In this document: one piece after another, positions 19,222 through 28,147 of the stretch | Layout: each line of letters begins with the position of its first letter | How positions within the stretch are numbered: position 1 is the first letter of the stretch | Origin: Paenibacillus lutimineralis | GTDB lineage: Bacteria > Bacillota > Bacilli > Paenibacillales > Paenibacillaceae | Length of the DNA stretch: 64,000 nucleotides | Direction of reading: 5' to 3' | NCBI RefSeq assembly: GCF_003991425.1 | Contig: NZ_CP034346.1 | Span: 2,331,501-2,395,500, forward strand | Program-made: the position numbers and the translations under genes | The notes under the pieces: generated by a model | Database searches by the model: none | Told to the model about the DNA's origin: nothing | What the model saw: only the letters and a program-made list of their open reading frames with translations

Positions 19222-19980
19222 ATGAAACCAGAAATATCAGTGCCACGAGAATACTGTCATGATAATGTCATTGAACTTGATCATATCTCATTTGCTTATC
19301 AAAACCAGAAGGTCATTTCCGATTTCAGCTTTGTTGTCAAAGAACGGGATTTTGTTGGTCTAATCGGCTCGAATGGCGCGGGCAAGACAACTTTAATGCG
19401 CATGATGGTAGGTCTCCTACAGCCTAATTCGGGCGAGATCAAGCTGTTTGGTCAGCCGATTCGCCAGTTCCGAGATTGGGAGCGGGTCGGTTACGTGCCA
19501 CAGAAGAACTCTTTTAACCCATTGTTCCCGGCAACGGTACGCGAGGTTGTGTTATCGGGGCTTTATAGCAATAAGAAATTGTTCCGCCGCATTGGGGCGG
19601 CGGAGCAGAAGAAATGTAATGACGCGCTTGAAGTCATGAAGATTAGCGATCTAGCAAATAAGCGGATTGGACAGCTGTCCGGCGGGCAGCAACAGCGCGT
19701 CTTTCTGGCCAGAGCGATGATTAATCATCCCGATTTGCTCGTACTGGATGAGCCTACGGTCGGCATCGATGCCCAGACGCAAGCTGATTTCTTTGAATTG
19801 ATTTGCCATTTGCACGCACATCACCAGATGACTTTTTTGATGGTATCTCATGATCTTGATTTTATTCACGGATACATGGGCGTTGAACCGCGGGCTCACT
19901 GTGGAGCTATTGGTCTCTATGTCCGCCATTCCCATGATCCTGAATGTGTGATACCTGATTTGCAGCATTCCTTATTATAA
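19222..19980 (+). CDS. znuC: Zinc ABC transporter ATP-binding protein
   Basis: A 252-residue cytoplasmic ATPase that powers zinc import. Walker A is GSNGAGKTTLMRMM, the signature is LSGGQQQRVFLARA, Walker B is LLVLDEPTVGID, and the H-loop is LMVSHDLDF. ATG 19222 with AAAGGA upstream is preferred over the in-frame TTG 19216. The last 30 residues (about VEPRAHCGAIGLYVRHSHDP then a Cys and DLQHSLL) differ from E. coli ZnuC; the HSH-plus-Cys tail looks genuine rather than frameshifted, because neighbouring frames give no better ending, and could be a regulatory metal site (inference). Confidence 0.92.
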   Translation: MKPEISVPREYCHDNVIELDHISFAYQNQKVISDFSFVVKERDFVGLIGSNGAGKTTLMRMMVGLLQPNSGEIKLFGQPIRQFRDWERVGYVPQKNSFNPLFPATVREVVLSGLYSNKKLFRRIGAAEQKKCNDALEVMKISDLANKRIGQLSGGQQQRVFLARAMINHPDLLVLDEPTVGIDAQTQADFFELICHLHAHHQMTFLMVSHDLDFIHGYMGVEPRAHCGAIGLYVRHSHDPECVIPDLQHSLL

Positions 19981-20049
19981 GAATAGAAGAATGATCCTTA
20001 TCGTCTAAGGCTGCTGTTGTATGATATGTAAATGAGGAGATGGATCTAC

Positions 20050-20853
20050 TTGGAAATATTAACTGCGGATTTCTTTCTAAGAGCGCTGACAGGCGGGCTG
20101 CTGATCGGTCTTACCGCCCCCCTGATCGGCATTTTTCTTGTCTTGCGAAGATTGTCCATGATTGGTGATACCCTAGCCCATGTGACGATAGCGGGCGTTG
20201 CGCTCGGATTCCTGATTGAGGTGTATCCGATGGGAGTTGGTCTTCTCTTCGCCGTTGTTGCGTCATTTGCGATTGAGAAGCTACGTAAAGCCTATAAGGG
20301 CTATGCGGAGTTGTCCATTGCCATTATCATGTCTGGGGGCGTAGCACTAGCCTCATTGTTCTTTACCCTTGGAATGGGTTACAATACAGATGTTAACAGT
20401 TATTTATTCGGCAGTATTTATACACTCGATCAAGTTGATTTATATGTCGTTGGTGTAGTTACTCTGATCGTCATTATCACTATATTCCTTCTATTTAAAG
20501 AATACTTCCTGTTAACATTTGAAGAGGATGCAGCATCTGTCAGCGGATTGCCTGTTAAAGTCCTGAATATGCTACTTACTGTGCTTACTGCCCTTGTAAT
20601 TAGTACTGCGATCAAGATTGTTGGAGCATTGCTTGTCTCCGCTTTGCTTACGATCCCAGCTGCGACAAGTCTACTGATTGCCAGAAGCTTCAAACAATCG
20701 GTTGTGTTCTCAGTGGTCATCTCTGAGATTGCCGTCGTCGTTGGCCTCGTCATCGCGGGAATCTGGAATCTGGCTCCAGGCGCAACGATTGTATTGTTCC
20801 TGATTGCTATGTTGATCCTGACGATTATGGGTAAGCGTGGCTTATCTGCTTGA
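20050..20853 (+). CDS. znuB: Zinc ABC transporter permease
   Basis: An approximately 267-residue ABC-3 family membrane protein with eight or so hydrophobic segments; the typical blocks LSMIGDTLAHVTIAGVALG and ALLVSALLTIPAATSLLIA are present. It forms the zinc channel with ZnuC and ZnuA. The start is debatable: TTG 20050 has AGGAGATGG eight to nine bases upstream, while ATG 20032, six codons earlier, lacks a ribosome-binding site; I chose the TTG. The 51 bases between the znuC stop and ATG 20032 contain no obvious terminator, so it belongs to the znuA transcript. Confidence 0.9.
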   Translation: MEILTADFFLRALTGGLLIGLTAPLIGIFLVLRRLSMIGDTLAHVTIAGVALGFLIEVYPMGVGLLFAVVASFAIEKLRKAYKGYAELSIAIIMSGGVALASLFFTLGMGYNTDVNSYLFGSIYTLDQVDLYVVGVVTLIVIITIFLLFKEYFLLTFEEDAASVSGLPVKVLNMLLTVLTALVISTAIKIVGALLVSALLTIPAATSLLIARSFKQSVVFSVVISEIAVVVGLVIAGIWNLAPGATIVLFLIAMLILTIMGKRGLSA

Positions 20854-20954
20854 GCTATGGATGCTTTGAGAGTAAAGCAAATAGAGAGATCAAGATAGAG
20901 AAATAAGGAAAGAAAGAAACCGGGAATAAAGAAGAATTGAATAGGGAGGCTGTT

Positions 20955-21668
20955 ATGACCGATATTCATTTAGGAGTCGCCTTTGCGGCAGGAGTGGCCT
21001 CTTTCATATCTCCTTGCTGCTTGCCACTGTACCCATCTTACTTGTCCTATATTACGGGCATGTCAGTGCAGACCTTGAGGACAGAACAGAATCGCAGAGA
21101 TGTCCGGTTCCGGACATTAACGCATACACTGGCCTTTATCCTCGGTTTTTCGGTTGTGTTCTATACCCTTGGCTTTGGGGCTGGGTTGTTCGGCGAGTTT
21201 TTTAATCAATATCGCGATTTGATTCGCCAACTCTCCGCTGTGCTAATTATTGCGATGGGCTTGTTTCTGCTAGGGATCTTTCAACCGCAATTTCTATTAA
21301 AAGAGCGCAAAATGGATTTGAAGCTAAACAAGGCGGGATACATAGGTTCTTTCATATTTGGTATCGGCTTCTCGGCGGGGTGGTCGCCTTGCGTTGGTCC
21401 TATTCTAGCAGCAATTATCGCTATGGCTGTTAGTGAACCAGGTGCTTGGTTAGGTATGATCACGGCTTATACACTGGGGTTTGCTCTACCGTTCTTCATA
21501 TTAGCCTTCTTCATCGGACAGACACGTTGGATTGTACGTTATTCTGCGGTCGTGATGAAGGTCGGCGGTGCTCTCATGTTGTTGATGGGTGTACTCCTAT
21601 TCACAAATAAAATGACGCAGATTACCATTTGGCTGCAGTCTATTACTCCGGAATGGCTCAAATTCTAA
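20955..21668 (+). CDS. ccdA: Cytochrome c biogenesis protein CcdA family (thiol-disulfide membrane protein)
   Basis: A 237-residue membrane protein with six hydrophobic segments. The two half-repeats carry the family Cys motifs: SFISPCCLPLYPSYLSYITG in the first segment and SAGWSPCVGPILAAI in the fourth. Members pass reducing equivalents across the membrane to extracytoplasmic thioredoxin-like proteins for cytochrome c maturation or spore thiol control. ATG 20955 follows AGGGAGGC. About 100 bases separate it from znuB; a link to zinc uptake is not implied. The gene symbol is by similarity only, as several paralogues are common. Confidence 0.85.
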   Translation: MTDIHLGVAFAAGVASFISPCCLPLYPSYLSYITGMSVQTLRTEQNRRDVRFRTLTHTLAFILGFSVVFYTLGFGAGLFGEFFNQYRDLIRQLSAVLIIAMGLFLLGIFQPQFLLKERKMDLKLNKAGYIGSFIFGIGFSAGWSPCVGPILAAIIAMAVSEPGAWLGMITAYTLGFALPFFILAFFIGQTRWIVRYSAVVMKVGGALMLLMGVLLFTNKMTQITIWLQSITPEWLKF

Positions 21669-21703
21669 TTATCCGAAAACATGAAAAGAGCTATTAAATG
21701 CGA

Positions 21704-21863
21704 GTTCAAAAACGGTTTTCAGCACCGAGAAGGTTGGATGAAGCTAGGGAGTGAGGAGCGGAGCGTACGTAGTTTGTACGTGAGCACCGGAAGGCCCGGG
21801 TGAATTCAAGATTCGATGTCGAATAAGCTCTCAGTGTTACTTCGTGATCAAAAGCGGACTTAA
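21704..21863 (+). repeat. MITE-like dispersed repeat, copy E3
   Basis: It begins GTTCAAAAACGGTTTTCAGC, shares the GAAGGTTGGATGAAGCTAGG and GGAGCGGAGCGTACGTAG blocks with E2 and E4, and ends TCAAAAGCGGACTTAAGAG. The internal section containing the TAGAATTTATAAG palindrome is absent, giving about 160 bp. It occupies most of the gap between ccdA and mntR. Confidence 0.8.
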
Positions 21864-21915
21864 GAGGTATGTACTTGCCAATAGACAAGCATAACATGTA
21901 TCATTAACAGAGTAA

Positions 21916-21936
21916 CGGGCAGATATATTCTGCCCG
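21916..21936. promoter_or_regulatory. Perfect 8-bp hairpin in front of mntR
   Basis: CGGGCAGA, loop TATAT, TCTGCCCG, ending 28 bases before the mntR start codon and without a T run. It may be an mRNA structure or a dyad DNA site; its role is unknown. Confidence 0.5.
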
Positions 21937-21964
21937 TGTGAACTCATGGAAAAGAGGTAGTCAG

Positions 21965-22390
21965 ATGCCAACGCCGAGTATGGAGGATTATTTGGAGCGT
22001 ATCTATAAGCTCATTGATGAGAAAGGATATGCACGGGTTTCCGATATCGCGGAAGGTTTGGAGGTACATCCTTCATCCGTAACGAAGATGATACAGAAAC
22101 TGGATAAAGACGAATATTTAATTTATGAGAAATATCGTGGTCTGGTATTGACGAATAAAGGCAAGAAAGTAGGAAAGCGCCTCGTTGATCGTCACCAACT
22201 GCTTGAAGAGTTCCTCGAATTGATTGGAGTTGATGATAGCAACATCTATAAGGATGTTGAAGGAATCGAGCATCATCTAAGCTGGGACTCTATCACCTGC
22301 ATCGCTTCACTCGTAGAATATTTCAAACGGGATGAGTCCAAGATCCGTGAACTGCGTGAAGTTCATCAAGAGCTTCTGGGCGAATCGTAA
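21965..22390 (+). CDS. mntR: Manganese transport regulator MntR (DtxR family)
   Basis: A 141-residue DtxR/MntR repressor. The N-terminal winged helix (about 1-70) contains [39 protein letters not shown], nearly identical to Bacillus MntR as I recall it. The dimer and metal part holds the Mn ligands in the equivalents of Asp8 ([10 protein letters not shown]), His77 and Glu99/Glu102/His103 ([10 protein letters not shown]). With Mn bound it represses manganese importers. ATG 21965 follows AAGAGGTAG. A terminator follows at 22396-22430, so it is probably monocistronic; with zur and znuACB it makes this a metal-homeostasis stretch. Confidence 0.95.
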   Translation: MPTPSMEDYLERIYKLIDEKGYARVSDIAEGLEVHPSSVTKMIQKLDKDEYLIYEKYRGLVLTNKGKKVGKRLVDRHQLLEEFLELIGVDDSNIYKDVEGIEHHLSWDSITCIASLVEYFKRDESKIRELREVHQELLGES

Positions 22391-22395
22391 CTTTA

Positions 22396-22430
22396 GCATC
22401 TGTCTCATTTAGGCAGATGTCTTTTGTTTC
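22396..22430 (+). terminator. Rho-independent terminator after mntR
   Basis: GCATCTGTCT and AGGCAGATGT pair around CATTT, followed by CTTTTGTTT. Confidence 0.75.
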
Positions 22431-22534
22431 TTTAGTACCATTTTTTCGTCTGACCGCAACTCCAGTCATATGATAAGCGTTAGAATTAAGAGCGGTTATT
22501 CGCGAACGACTATCATATCAATCGGAGGTAACAG

Positions 22535-24157
22535 ATGAAATTACGAACATGGTTTATTCCGCTACTCATTCTACTCATCGCCTGGCCGTTTGCTGGTACG
22601 GCACGGACGGAAGCAGCATCAGCCAGCGTGATTCAGATCTATCTGAATGGTGATCTACTCCCAAGCGATACTGCACCTTATTTAAAGCCTAAAGTGAATG
22701 TCACCATGGTCCCGCTTCGCGTCATTAGCGAAGGCCTGGGAGCTAGCGTGCTTTGGTCACAGGCCACGAAGACGGCGACGATTCAGAAGAACGGCAACAA
22801 TTTGGTGCTGATCACTGGCCACAATGTTGCCGAGGTAAATGGAAGCTCGGTAGCGCTCGACGTATCGGTTGAGAATATACGAGGTCGCACCATGGTACCG
22901 ATTCGCTTCGTCAGTGAGCAGCTTGGACTCGATGTAGTCTGGAATCAATCATTGAAGACGATATCGCTGACTTCTAAGGATGGAGACCCTCAGCTGCCGG
23001 GAGAGGAAGGACAGAACCCACAGCCGCCTGTGAATCCGCCACAGGTAAGTAACGAGCTTCGCGGAGCATGGGTCTCCACGGTGTATAATCTGGATTGGCC
23101 AAGCAGTACTTCTGCTGGAAAGGCAGAATCGCAGAAGCAGGAATACGTGAAGCTGCTTGATGATCTGCAAGGAATGGGAATCAATGCCGTATTCGTTCAG
23201 GTACGGCCTTCCGGAGACGCGTTCTATCCTTCGGACCTCGTGCCGTGGAGTACTTATCTAACAGGGGTCTCCGGCAAAGATCCTGATTATGATCCGCTTC
23301 AGTTTATGATTGACGAGACTCATCGCCGCGGAATGGAATTCCACGCCTGGTTCAACCCGTTCCGAGCTAGTGTGGATACCAATACAGCCAAGCTGGCGAA
23401 CAATCATGTAGCTAACAGTCATCCAGAATGGATTGTGAAATTCGCAAATAAGCTGTATATCAATCCGGGTATACCAGATGCTCGTGAACATGTAATTGAT
23501 GCGATCATGGAAGTAGTGAACCGTTACGATATTGACGGAGTCCATCTAGATGATTACTTCTATCCGACAGGGGAGACGAAGACGAGCTATTTCAATGATG
23601 ACAGCACTTATAAACAGTACAATTCCAAGCAGTTGAACAATAAGGGAGACTGGCGGCGCGATAATATTAACGAGTTCGTGAACGATTTGGGCAGAAGTAT
23701 TCATCAGGTGAAGCCAAATGTATCCTATGGTATCAGTCCTTTTGGAGTCTGGCGTAATAAGAGTACAGACCCGACCGGATCAGATACGAAGGCTGGCATC
23801 ACCGCTTATGATAGTACGTATGCGGATGTAAGAGCCTGGATACAGAATGGTTGGGTTGATTATGTAGCCCCGCAAATTTATTGGAGTATGAGCTTCAATG
23901 TCGCGAAGTACGATACTTTGGTTGATTGGTGGGCGAAGGAGGTTGCAGGCAGCCGCGTCAAGCTATATATCGGCCATGCTCCTTATAAGCTGGGAACCTC
24001 CGAAGCAGGTTGGAGCAGCGCCCAGGAAATTATCAATCAGCTGACATACAATCGTAGCGTACCAGAAGTTAGCGGTAGCATCTTCTTCAGCGCCAAGGAA
24101 CTGAGAAAGAATCCATTAGGACTTATACCTCTTCTGCAATCATATTATAGCTTATAA
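22535..24157 (+). CDS. Secreted family 10-like glycoside hydrolase (YngK/DUF187) with stalk domain
   Basis: A 540-residue exported enzyme. Residues 1-28 are a signal peptide; about 30-145 form a copper-amine-oxidase N-like domain (TMVPLRVISEGLGASVLW, RTMVPIRFVSEQLGLDVVW); a Pro/Gln-rich linker follows; about 170-535 are the GHL10/DUF187 TIM barrel with the characteristic opening ELRGAWVSTVYNLDWPS, FVQVRPSGDAFYPS, EFHAWFNPFR, DGVHLDDYFYP and VDYVAPQIYWS. The family resembles glycosidases acting on cell-wall-type glycans, with the acidic residues in the DGVHLDDYF block near the predicted active site. RBS TCGGAGGT precedes ATG 22535. Substrate is unknown. Confidence 0.87.
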   Translation: MKLRTWFIPLLILLIAWPFAGTARTEAASASVIQIYLNGDLLPSDTAPYLKPKVNVTMVPLRVISEGLGASVLWSQATKTATIQKNGNNLVLITGHNVAEVNGSSVALDVSVENIRGRTMVPIRFVSEQLGLDVVWNQSLKTISLTSKDGDPQLPGEEGQNPQPPVNPPQVSNELRGAWVSTVYNLDWPSSTSAGKAESQKQEYVKLLDDLQGMGINAVFVQVRPSGDAFYPSDLVPWSTYLTGVSGKDPDYDPLQFMIDETHRRGMEFHAWFNPFRASVDTNTAKLANNHVANSHPEWIVKFANKLYINPGIPDAREHVIDAIMEVVNRYDIDGVHLDDYFYPTGETKTSYFNDDSTYKQYNSKQLNNKGDWRRDNINEFVNDLGRSIHQVKPNVSYGISPFGVWRNKSTDPTGSDTKAGITAYDSTYADVRAWIQNGWVDYVAPQIYWSMSFNVAKYDTLVDWWAKEVAGSRVKLYIGHAPYKLGTSEAGWSSAQEIINQLTYNRSVPEVSGSIFFSAKELRKNPLGLIPLLQSYYSL

Positions 24158-24165
24158 GTTAGAAT

Positions 24166-24314
24166 AGTCCGCTTTTCAGCACCGAGAAGGTTGGATGAAG
24201 CTAGGGACTGAGGAGCGGAGCGTACGTAGTTGGTACGTGAGCACCGGAAGGCCCGGGTGAATTCAAGATTCGATGTCGAGTTCACTTCCTGATTCACTTC
24301 GTGATCAAAAGCGG
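24166..24314 (+). repeat. MITE-like dispersed repeat, copy E4
   Basis: It starts AGTCCGCTTTTCAGCACCG, continues with GAAGGTTGGATGAAGCTAGG, GGAGCGGAGCGTACGTAG and CCCGGGTGAATTCAAGATTC, and ends GATCAAAAGCGGTAGTC. Of all copies it is the most similar to E3 over its whole length. Its outer GTTCAAAAAG and CTTTTTGAAC ends are missing. It lies between the YngK-like gene and the patatin gene. Confidence 0.8.
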
Positions 24315-24332
24315 TAGTCATAGAAATAGCCC

Positions 24333-24383
24333 CTATCATCATACATAAGCATTAGACTTGTGTATGGGATGGGGGCTTTTTTA
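24333..24383 (+). terminator. Terminator hairpin abutting the patatin start codon
   Basis: GCCCCTATCAT-ATACA pairs with TGTAT-GGATGGGGGC, followed by TTTTTTATATG, in which the last three bases are the start codon ATG 24385. The stem contains the only G-rich stretch that could be the ribosome-binding site of the patatin gene. Confidence 0.7.
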
Positions 24384-24384
24384 T

Positions 24385-25347
24385 ATGCTGATAAACGGTG
24401 TATTTGAAGGAGGAGGCGTTAGGGGCATCTCGCTTGCAGGGGCAGTCCGGGCAGCAGAGCTCCATGGCGGGAAATTCCATAAAGTTGCAGGAACATCGGC
24501 AGGCTCTATTGTAGCTTCCTTGATTGCGGCAGGCTATGATGCTGATGAGATGAAGGATATTATTATGACGACGTCGTTCAGCAAATTTTTGAAGCGGGCG
24601 CCTATTTTTAATATTGCGCTGATTGGGCCTGCATTGAGAGTTCTATTGAAAAAGGGTCTATACTCAGGCGAAGCCCTAGAGGAATGGATCAGGCAAATAT
24701 TGCTTAAAAAAGGGGTACGGACATTTAGCGATCTGGAGAAGGGACGGCTGAGAATTATCGCTTCGGATATTACCAGTGGTAGAATTCTGATTCTGCCGGA
24801 TGATCTGGAGAAGCTCGGCATTAAGCCGGGCGGGTTTGAAGTAGCGCGTGCCGTGAGGATGAGCTGTAGTATCCCCTATTTCTTTGATCCTGTCTTGCTT
24901 AGATTGCCTCCTAAGGAAGCGAAGGGCAAGACGTTTGCGGAGCAATTTCTGCATATCGTCGATGGCGGTCTGCTGAGTAATTTCCCACTATGGCTGTTCG
25001 ATCGCGAGACCCCTAGGGGTGGGGAGAAGAGAATTCCGACGGTCGGCTTCCAGATGGTCGGCAAGAACAGCAATCAGCCTCATCTTATCCGTGGCCCGTT
25101 CTCCATGCTGGAGGCTATGGTGGCTACGATGCTGTCGGCTCATGATGAGCGGTATATCGAGCAGACCAACCGTTATCGGACCATCAAGATACCTACCCTT
25201 GGCATTGGCACTACTCAATTCGATATTACTCAAGAAGAAAGCCTGCTGCTTTATGAATCCGGACTCAGATCCGGGGAGCGCTTCTTCAAAGATTGGAATG
25301 ACCAATATTATGAAGCGCAATTCAAAAAGTATCAGCAGGCTAGATGA
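24385..25347 (+). CDS. Patatin-like phospholipase (RssA/YlbK-type)
   Basis: A 320-residue cytoplasmic lipid acyl hydrolase of the patatin family. The oxyanion hole GVFEGGGVRGISLAGAV comes right after the start, the nucleophile elbow is GTSAGSIVASL, and the catalytic Asp is in HIVDGGLLSNFPLWLF, so the Ser-Asp dyad is intact. ATG 24385 is chosen because family members begin just before the oxyanion hole; upstream TTG/ATG options lie inside a terminator stem. Its own ribosome-binding site is poor. It converges with the small gene at 25388. Substrate is not predictable. Confidence 0.88.
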   Translation: MLINGVFEGGGVRGISLAGAVRAAELHGGKFHKVAGTSAGSIVASLIAAGYDADEMKDIIMTTSFSKFLKRAPIFNIALIGPALRVLLKKGLYSGEALEEWIRQILLKKGVRTFSDLEKGRLRIIASDITSGRILILPDDLEKLGIKPGGFEVARAVRMSCSIPYFFDPVLLRLPPKEAKGKTFAEQFLHIVDGGLLSNFPLWLFDRETPRGGEKRIPTVGFQMVGKNSNQPHLIRGPFSMLEAMVATMLSAHDERYIEQTNRYRTIKIPTLGIGTTQFDITQEESLLLYESGLRSGERFFKDWNDQYYEAQFKKYQQAR

Positions 25348-25387
25348 GATTTAAAAAGATCGATTTTGATCAGGTGAACACCTATTC

Positions 25388-25714
25388 CTAATGGTACCTC
25401 GGCATATCGTCATCATTTTTGCCTTTTTGACCATCGATCACTTGAAAAGGATAAGCTTTACGCTTCTGTCCGGATGAGGTCGAGCGGCGTTCTGCCGCTA
25501 ATTTGGACATCGTCGGGGCGGAAGGCTTCACTTTGGGGTTCTGTCTTCTATACTTACGCGGAGGATACTTATAGAGTAGGAATACGATTCCTACGATAAG
25601 GGCCGGGATTAAAATTCCGGTCCAATTCGTTGATCCTCCGCCGAACAGTCCATCTACAATACCAAAAGCTGCAAGTGCGATCAGTGCCCAAAATACGATG
25701 GCCTGTTTCTTCAT
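25388..25714 (-). CDS. Small membrane protein of unknown function
   Basis: A 108-residue minus-strand protein with two hydrophobic segments (about 5-24 and 33-48) and a basic, Lys/Arg-rich cytoplasmic tail (PPRKYRRQNPKVKPSAP onward). I do not recognise a family. Its ribosome-binding site (AAAGGATGA) overlaps the end of the upstream DUF1385 gene, so the two are probably co-transcribed and perhaps translationally coupled. Confidence 0.7.
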   Translation of the reverse strand: MKKQAIVFWALIALAAFGIVDGLFGGGSTNWTGILIPALIVGIVFLLYKYPPRKYRRQNPKVKPSAPTMSKLAAERRSTSSGQKRKAYPFQVIDGQKGKNDDDMPRYH

Positions 25715-25721
25715 ATTTACA

Positions 25722-26732
25722 TCATCCTTTCACGGGATCCAGAGCCGGGTGATTCGGTGTTGGATGGAGGGCTCCCTCTGCTTCAACCTGCGCATCCAGT
25801 TCGCGCATCCGGTTGAAGGAAGCGATCGATACTTCAAGCTGCTCTAGATTCGGTTCCTTGGTCGTTAACAGCTGCAGCCACAATCCGGGATAACCGAGAT
25901 AACGAAGGATAGGAATATCTCTCATCGCATTCGTAATCCGCAGCATTTCAAAGGATACACCAATAACTACAGGCAACAGCAGAAGACGAATATAAATCCG
26001 CTCCCATAGCGTATCCCAACTGAAGATAGGCAAGGAGTAAATAACAACTCCAATAATAACCGTCAAAATAATGAAGCTGCTACCACAGCGATAATGCAAG
26101 CGACTGTATTTCTGCACTTTCTCAGGGGTCAGTTCTTCACCCGCCTCATAGGCGCTAATGACTTTATGTTCAGCCCCGTGATATTGGAATAACCTCTTGA
26201 TCACAGGGGTCTGTGACATGATCCATAAATAGGCGAGCAGAAGGACGATCTTGATGACTCCTTCAACCAGCGTATGCAGGGTTTGATTATCAAATGCGTG
26301 CTGGAACAGAAATTGCTCGACAACCGCAGGGACAAGCGTAAAGATAAGCTTCCCGACGATAAAGGATAGTACTCCGGCGACAGCAACGCCAAAAATCATT
26401 CCCATCGACAGTCCGGACTCCTCTTTCTCCTTCTGCTTGGCGCGTTCTTCTGGTTCCATCTCGTCGTCAGCCATTGCTTCGGCCGAATAATTCAGGTGCT
26501 TAGAGCCTTTGGCACTGGAATCAATGATACTGACCAGACCGCGAATGAGCGGGATTTTACGGAGCCGCTTCACCCAGTTCTTATCTTGTTTGGGTACTTC
26601 CAGAAATGTAATCTCTCCATCCTTACGGCGTACTGCCGTAACATTAACGTGTTTACCGCCGAACATAACTCCTTCAATGACGGCTTGACCGCCGTAAATC
26701 GCGGGTTTTGATTCCTCAGGCAAATATTTCAC
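25722..26732 (-). CDS. yqhQ: DUF1385 membrane protein (YqhQ-like)
   Basis: An approximately 333-336-residue membrane protein. It opens with the family signature YGGQAVIEGVMFGGKHVNVTAVRRKDG, has hydrophobic segments in the middle, and contains FQYHGAEHKVISAYEAGEELT and LHYRCGSSFI, both conserved in YqhQ. The function is unsettled in my knowledge. Two starts compete: GTG 26732 and TTG 26723; the TTG has GGGAAGGTG at a normal six-base distance, while the GTG overlaps it. It is divergent from yqhR-aroQ-yqhT-efp, the same neighbourhood as in Bacillus. Confidence 0.88.
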   Translation of the reverse strand: MKYLPEESKPAIYGGQAVIEGVMFGGKHVNVTAVRRKDGEITFLEVPKQDKNWVKRLRKIPLIRGLVSIIDSSAKGSKHLNYSAEAMADDEMEPEERAKQKEKEESGLSMGMIFGVAVAGVLSFIVGKLIFTLVPAVVEQFLFQHAFDNQTLHTLVEGVIKIVLLLAYLWIMSQTPVIKRLFQYHGAEHKVISAYEAGEELTPEKVQKYSRLHYRCGSSFIILTVIIGVVIYSLPIFSWDTLWERIYIRLLLLPVVIGVSFEMLRITNAMRDIPILRYLGYPGLWLQLLTTKEPNLEQLEVSIASFNRMRELDAQVEAEGALHPTPNHPALDPVKG

Positions 26733-26903
26733 CTTCCCTAAAGTATTAATTGATATTTAGCAATTCTCTCGATTCCGGCGGACGAAAAAGTATAGGTCTA
26801 ACTGGAATGATTCCATTGTAACGAAATTCGCGGTCAAATTCTAGTTTGTTTAGATTAGTGCCTTTTAATTTGCGCATACTAATCCACAAACTATGAAATA
26901 AGT

Positions 26904-26953
26904 GTTCAAAAAGGTTGTTTTCAGTACCGTAACCATAAGCGGACTTTTTGAAT
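26904..26953 (+). repeat. MITE-like repeat, minimal copy E5 (50 bp)
   Basis: Only the two ends remain: GTTCAAAAAGGTTGTTTTCAG and AAGCGGACTTTTTGAAT, joined by a dozen bases. It could fold as a simple hairpin. It lies directly upstream of yqhR. Confidence 0.75.
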
Positions 26954-26982
26954 CATCTTTTGAAGAGAAAGGAAGATGCTGT

Positions 26983-27525
26983 GTGGACCCACAAGGCCAT
27001 AACCCTAAAAACGGGACAAATATTTGGATGTTTACGTTAGAAATCGGTTTGTTCGGCGGATTGATCTGGGGGGGAATCAAGGGAGTTTTTTATTTTATGC
27101 GCATAACGACGGTCGTTCCTGGATTCATGGTGGAGCCCTTTTTCAAAAGCCACTTCTTGAAGAGCCAACCTGGGTACTATGTCGGTTGGGGGGCCTTTAT
27201 CGTCTTTTCACTTCTGGCTACCCTGATATACGTTCTTCTCTTCCGCAAGTTTAGTGGTCCGGTGCCTGGGATTCTCTATGGGATCGCCTGGTGGGTGATT
27301 CTGTTTGTTCTGGCCGGCCCGGCCCTACATTTGATGGAGCCGCTCCGTAAACTGTCTATGAATACGATCATCAGTGAATTCTGTCTCTATTTGTTATGGG
27401 GCCTCTTTGTCGGATATTCTACGGCACATGAATACACGGATGAGAGAAAGCGTGAGCCACAGGAAGTGTCGGATAAGCCACAGAAGAATCCTCTCAAGAA
27501 GCCCACGGAGAATCCCCAGCATTAG
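26983..27525 (+). CDS. yqhR: YqhR-like membrane protein
   Basis: A 180-residue membrane protein with four hydrophobic segments (LEIGLFGGLIWGGIKGVFYF, YYVGWGAFIVFSLLATLIYV, GILYGIAWWVILFVLAGPAL, FCLYLLWGLFVGYSTAH) and a charged C-terminal tail rich in Lys, Pro and Glu. The assignment rests on these features and on position between yqhQ and aroQ, as in Bacillus. GTG 26983 is preferred: GAAAGGAAG lies just upstream, and extending further would translate the repeat E5. Function unknown. Confidence 0.75.
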   Translation: MDPQGHNPKNGTNIWMFTLEIGLFGGLIWGGIKGVFYFMRITTVVPGFMVEPFFKSHFLKSQPGYYVGWGAFIVFSLLATLIYVLLFRKFSGPVPGILYGIAWWVILFVLAGPALHLMEPLRKLSMNTIISEFCLYLLWGLFVGYSTAHEYTDERKREPQEVSDKPQKNPLKKPTENPQH

Positions 27526-27652
27526 GGACAAAAAGCTTCTCAATTGACTCCTTCCTATGTTAAAATTACTTTTGATTCATGTTCGAAAAGTACGGATAAT
27601 CTCTTTTTGAACGGTATCGTTACTGGTTATATCAAAGGAAGGGTGATCAGCG

Positions 27653-28090
27653 ATGTATAACATCCTGGTGCTGAACGGGCCTAACCTGAATATGCTTGGT
27701 GTTCGTGAGCCTGGAATCTACGGCTCCGAAAGTTTAAGCGATATCGAGGTCAAGCTGAGTAAGCTGGCAGAAACAGAAGAGTTGTCCCTCACGTTCTTAC
27801 AATCGAATCATGAGGGGGAACTCATCGATAAGATTCATGCGGCTTACGGGTCATGCGACGGTATTTTGATTAACCCCGGGGCACTTACCCACTACAGTTA
27901 TGCGCTACATGATGCGCTGACTACGGTGAAGCTTCCGGTGGTTGAAGTGCATCTATCCAACATTCATGCACGTGAAGCCTTCCGCCATCATTCTGTCATA
28001 GCTCCGATTGCCATTGGACAGATTTCCGGCTTTGGATCGTTCGGATATGAGATGGGCCTGTTGGCGTTGAAGCGTCATTTGAGCAAGTAA
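27653..28090 (+). CDS. aroQ: Type II 3-dehydroquinate dehydratase
   Basis: A 145-residue cytoplasmic enzyme of the shikimate pathway that dehydrates 3-dehydroquinate to 3-dehydroshikimate. The N-terminal block [21 protein letters not shown] contains the active-site loop with the essential Arg and Tyr, [17 protein letters not shown] follows, [17 protein letters not shown] carries further active-site residues, and [18 protein letters not shown] holds the catalytic His. Length and motifs are normal for the dodecameric type II family. ATG 27653 follows AAGGAAGGGTG. yqhT follows after 57 bases. Confidence 0.96.
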   Translation: MYNILVLNGPNLNMLGVREPGIYGSESLSDIEVKLSKLAETEELSLTFLQSNHEGELIDKIHAAYGSCDGILINPGALTHYSYALHDALTTVKLPVVEVHLSNIHAREAFRHHSVIAPIAIGQISGFGSFGYEMGLLALKRHLSK

Positions 28091-28147
28091 TGGATGCGGG
28101 AAACGCATGGATTTGTAAGAGAAAGCTGATATTAAGGAGAGTTAATT

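Noticed and set aside
19840..19980. Possible frameshift at the 3' end of znuC, because the tail differs from E. coli ZnuC.
   Set aside because: Neighbouring frames give stops or no better match, and the tail (HSH, Cys, DLQHSL) looks like a lineage-specific extension.
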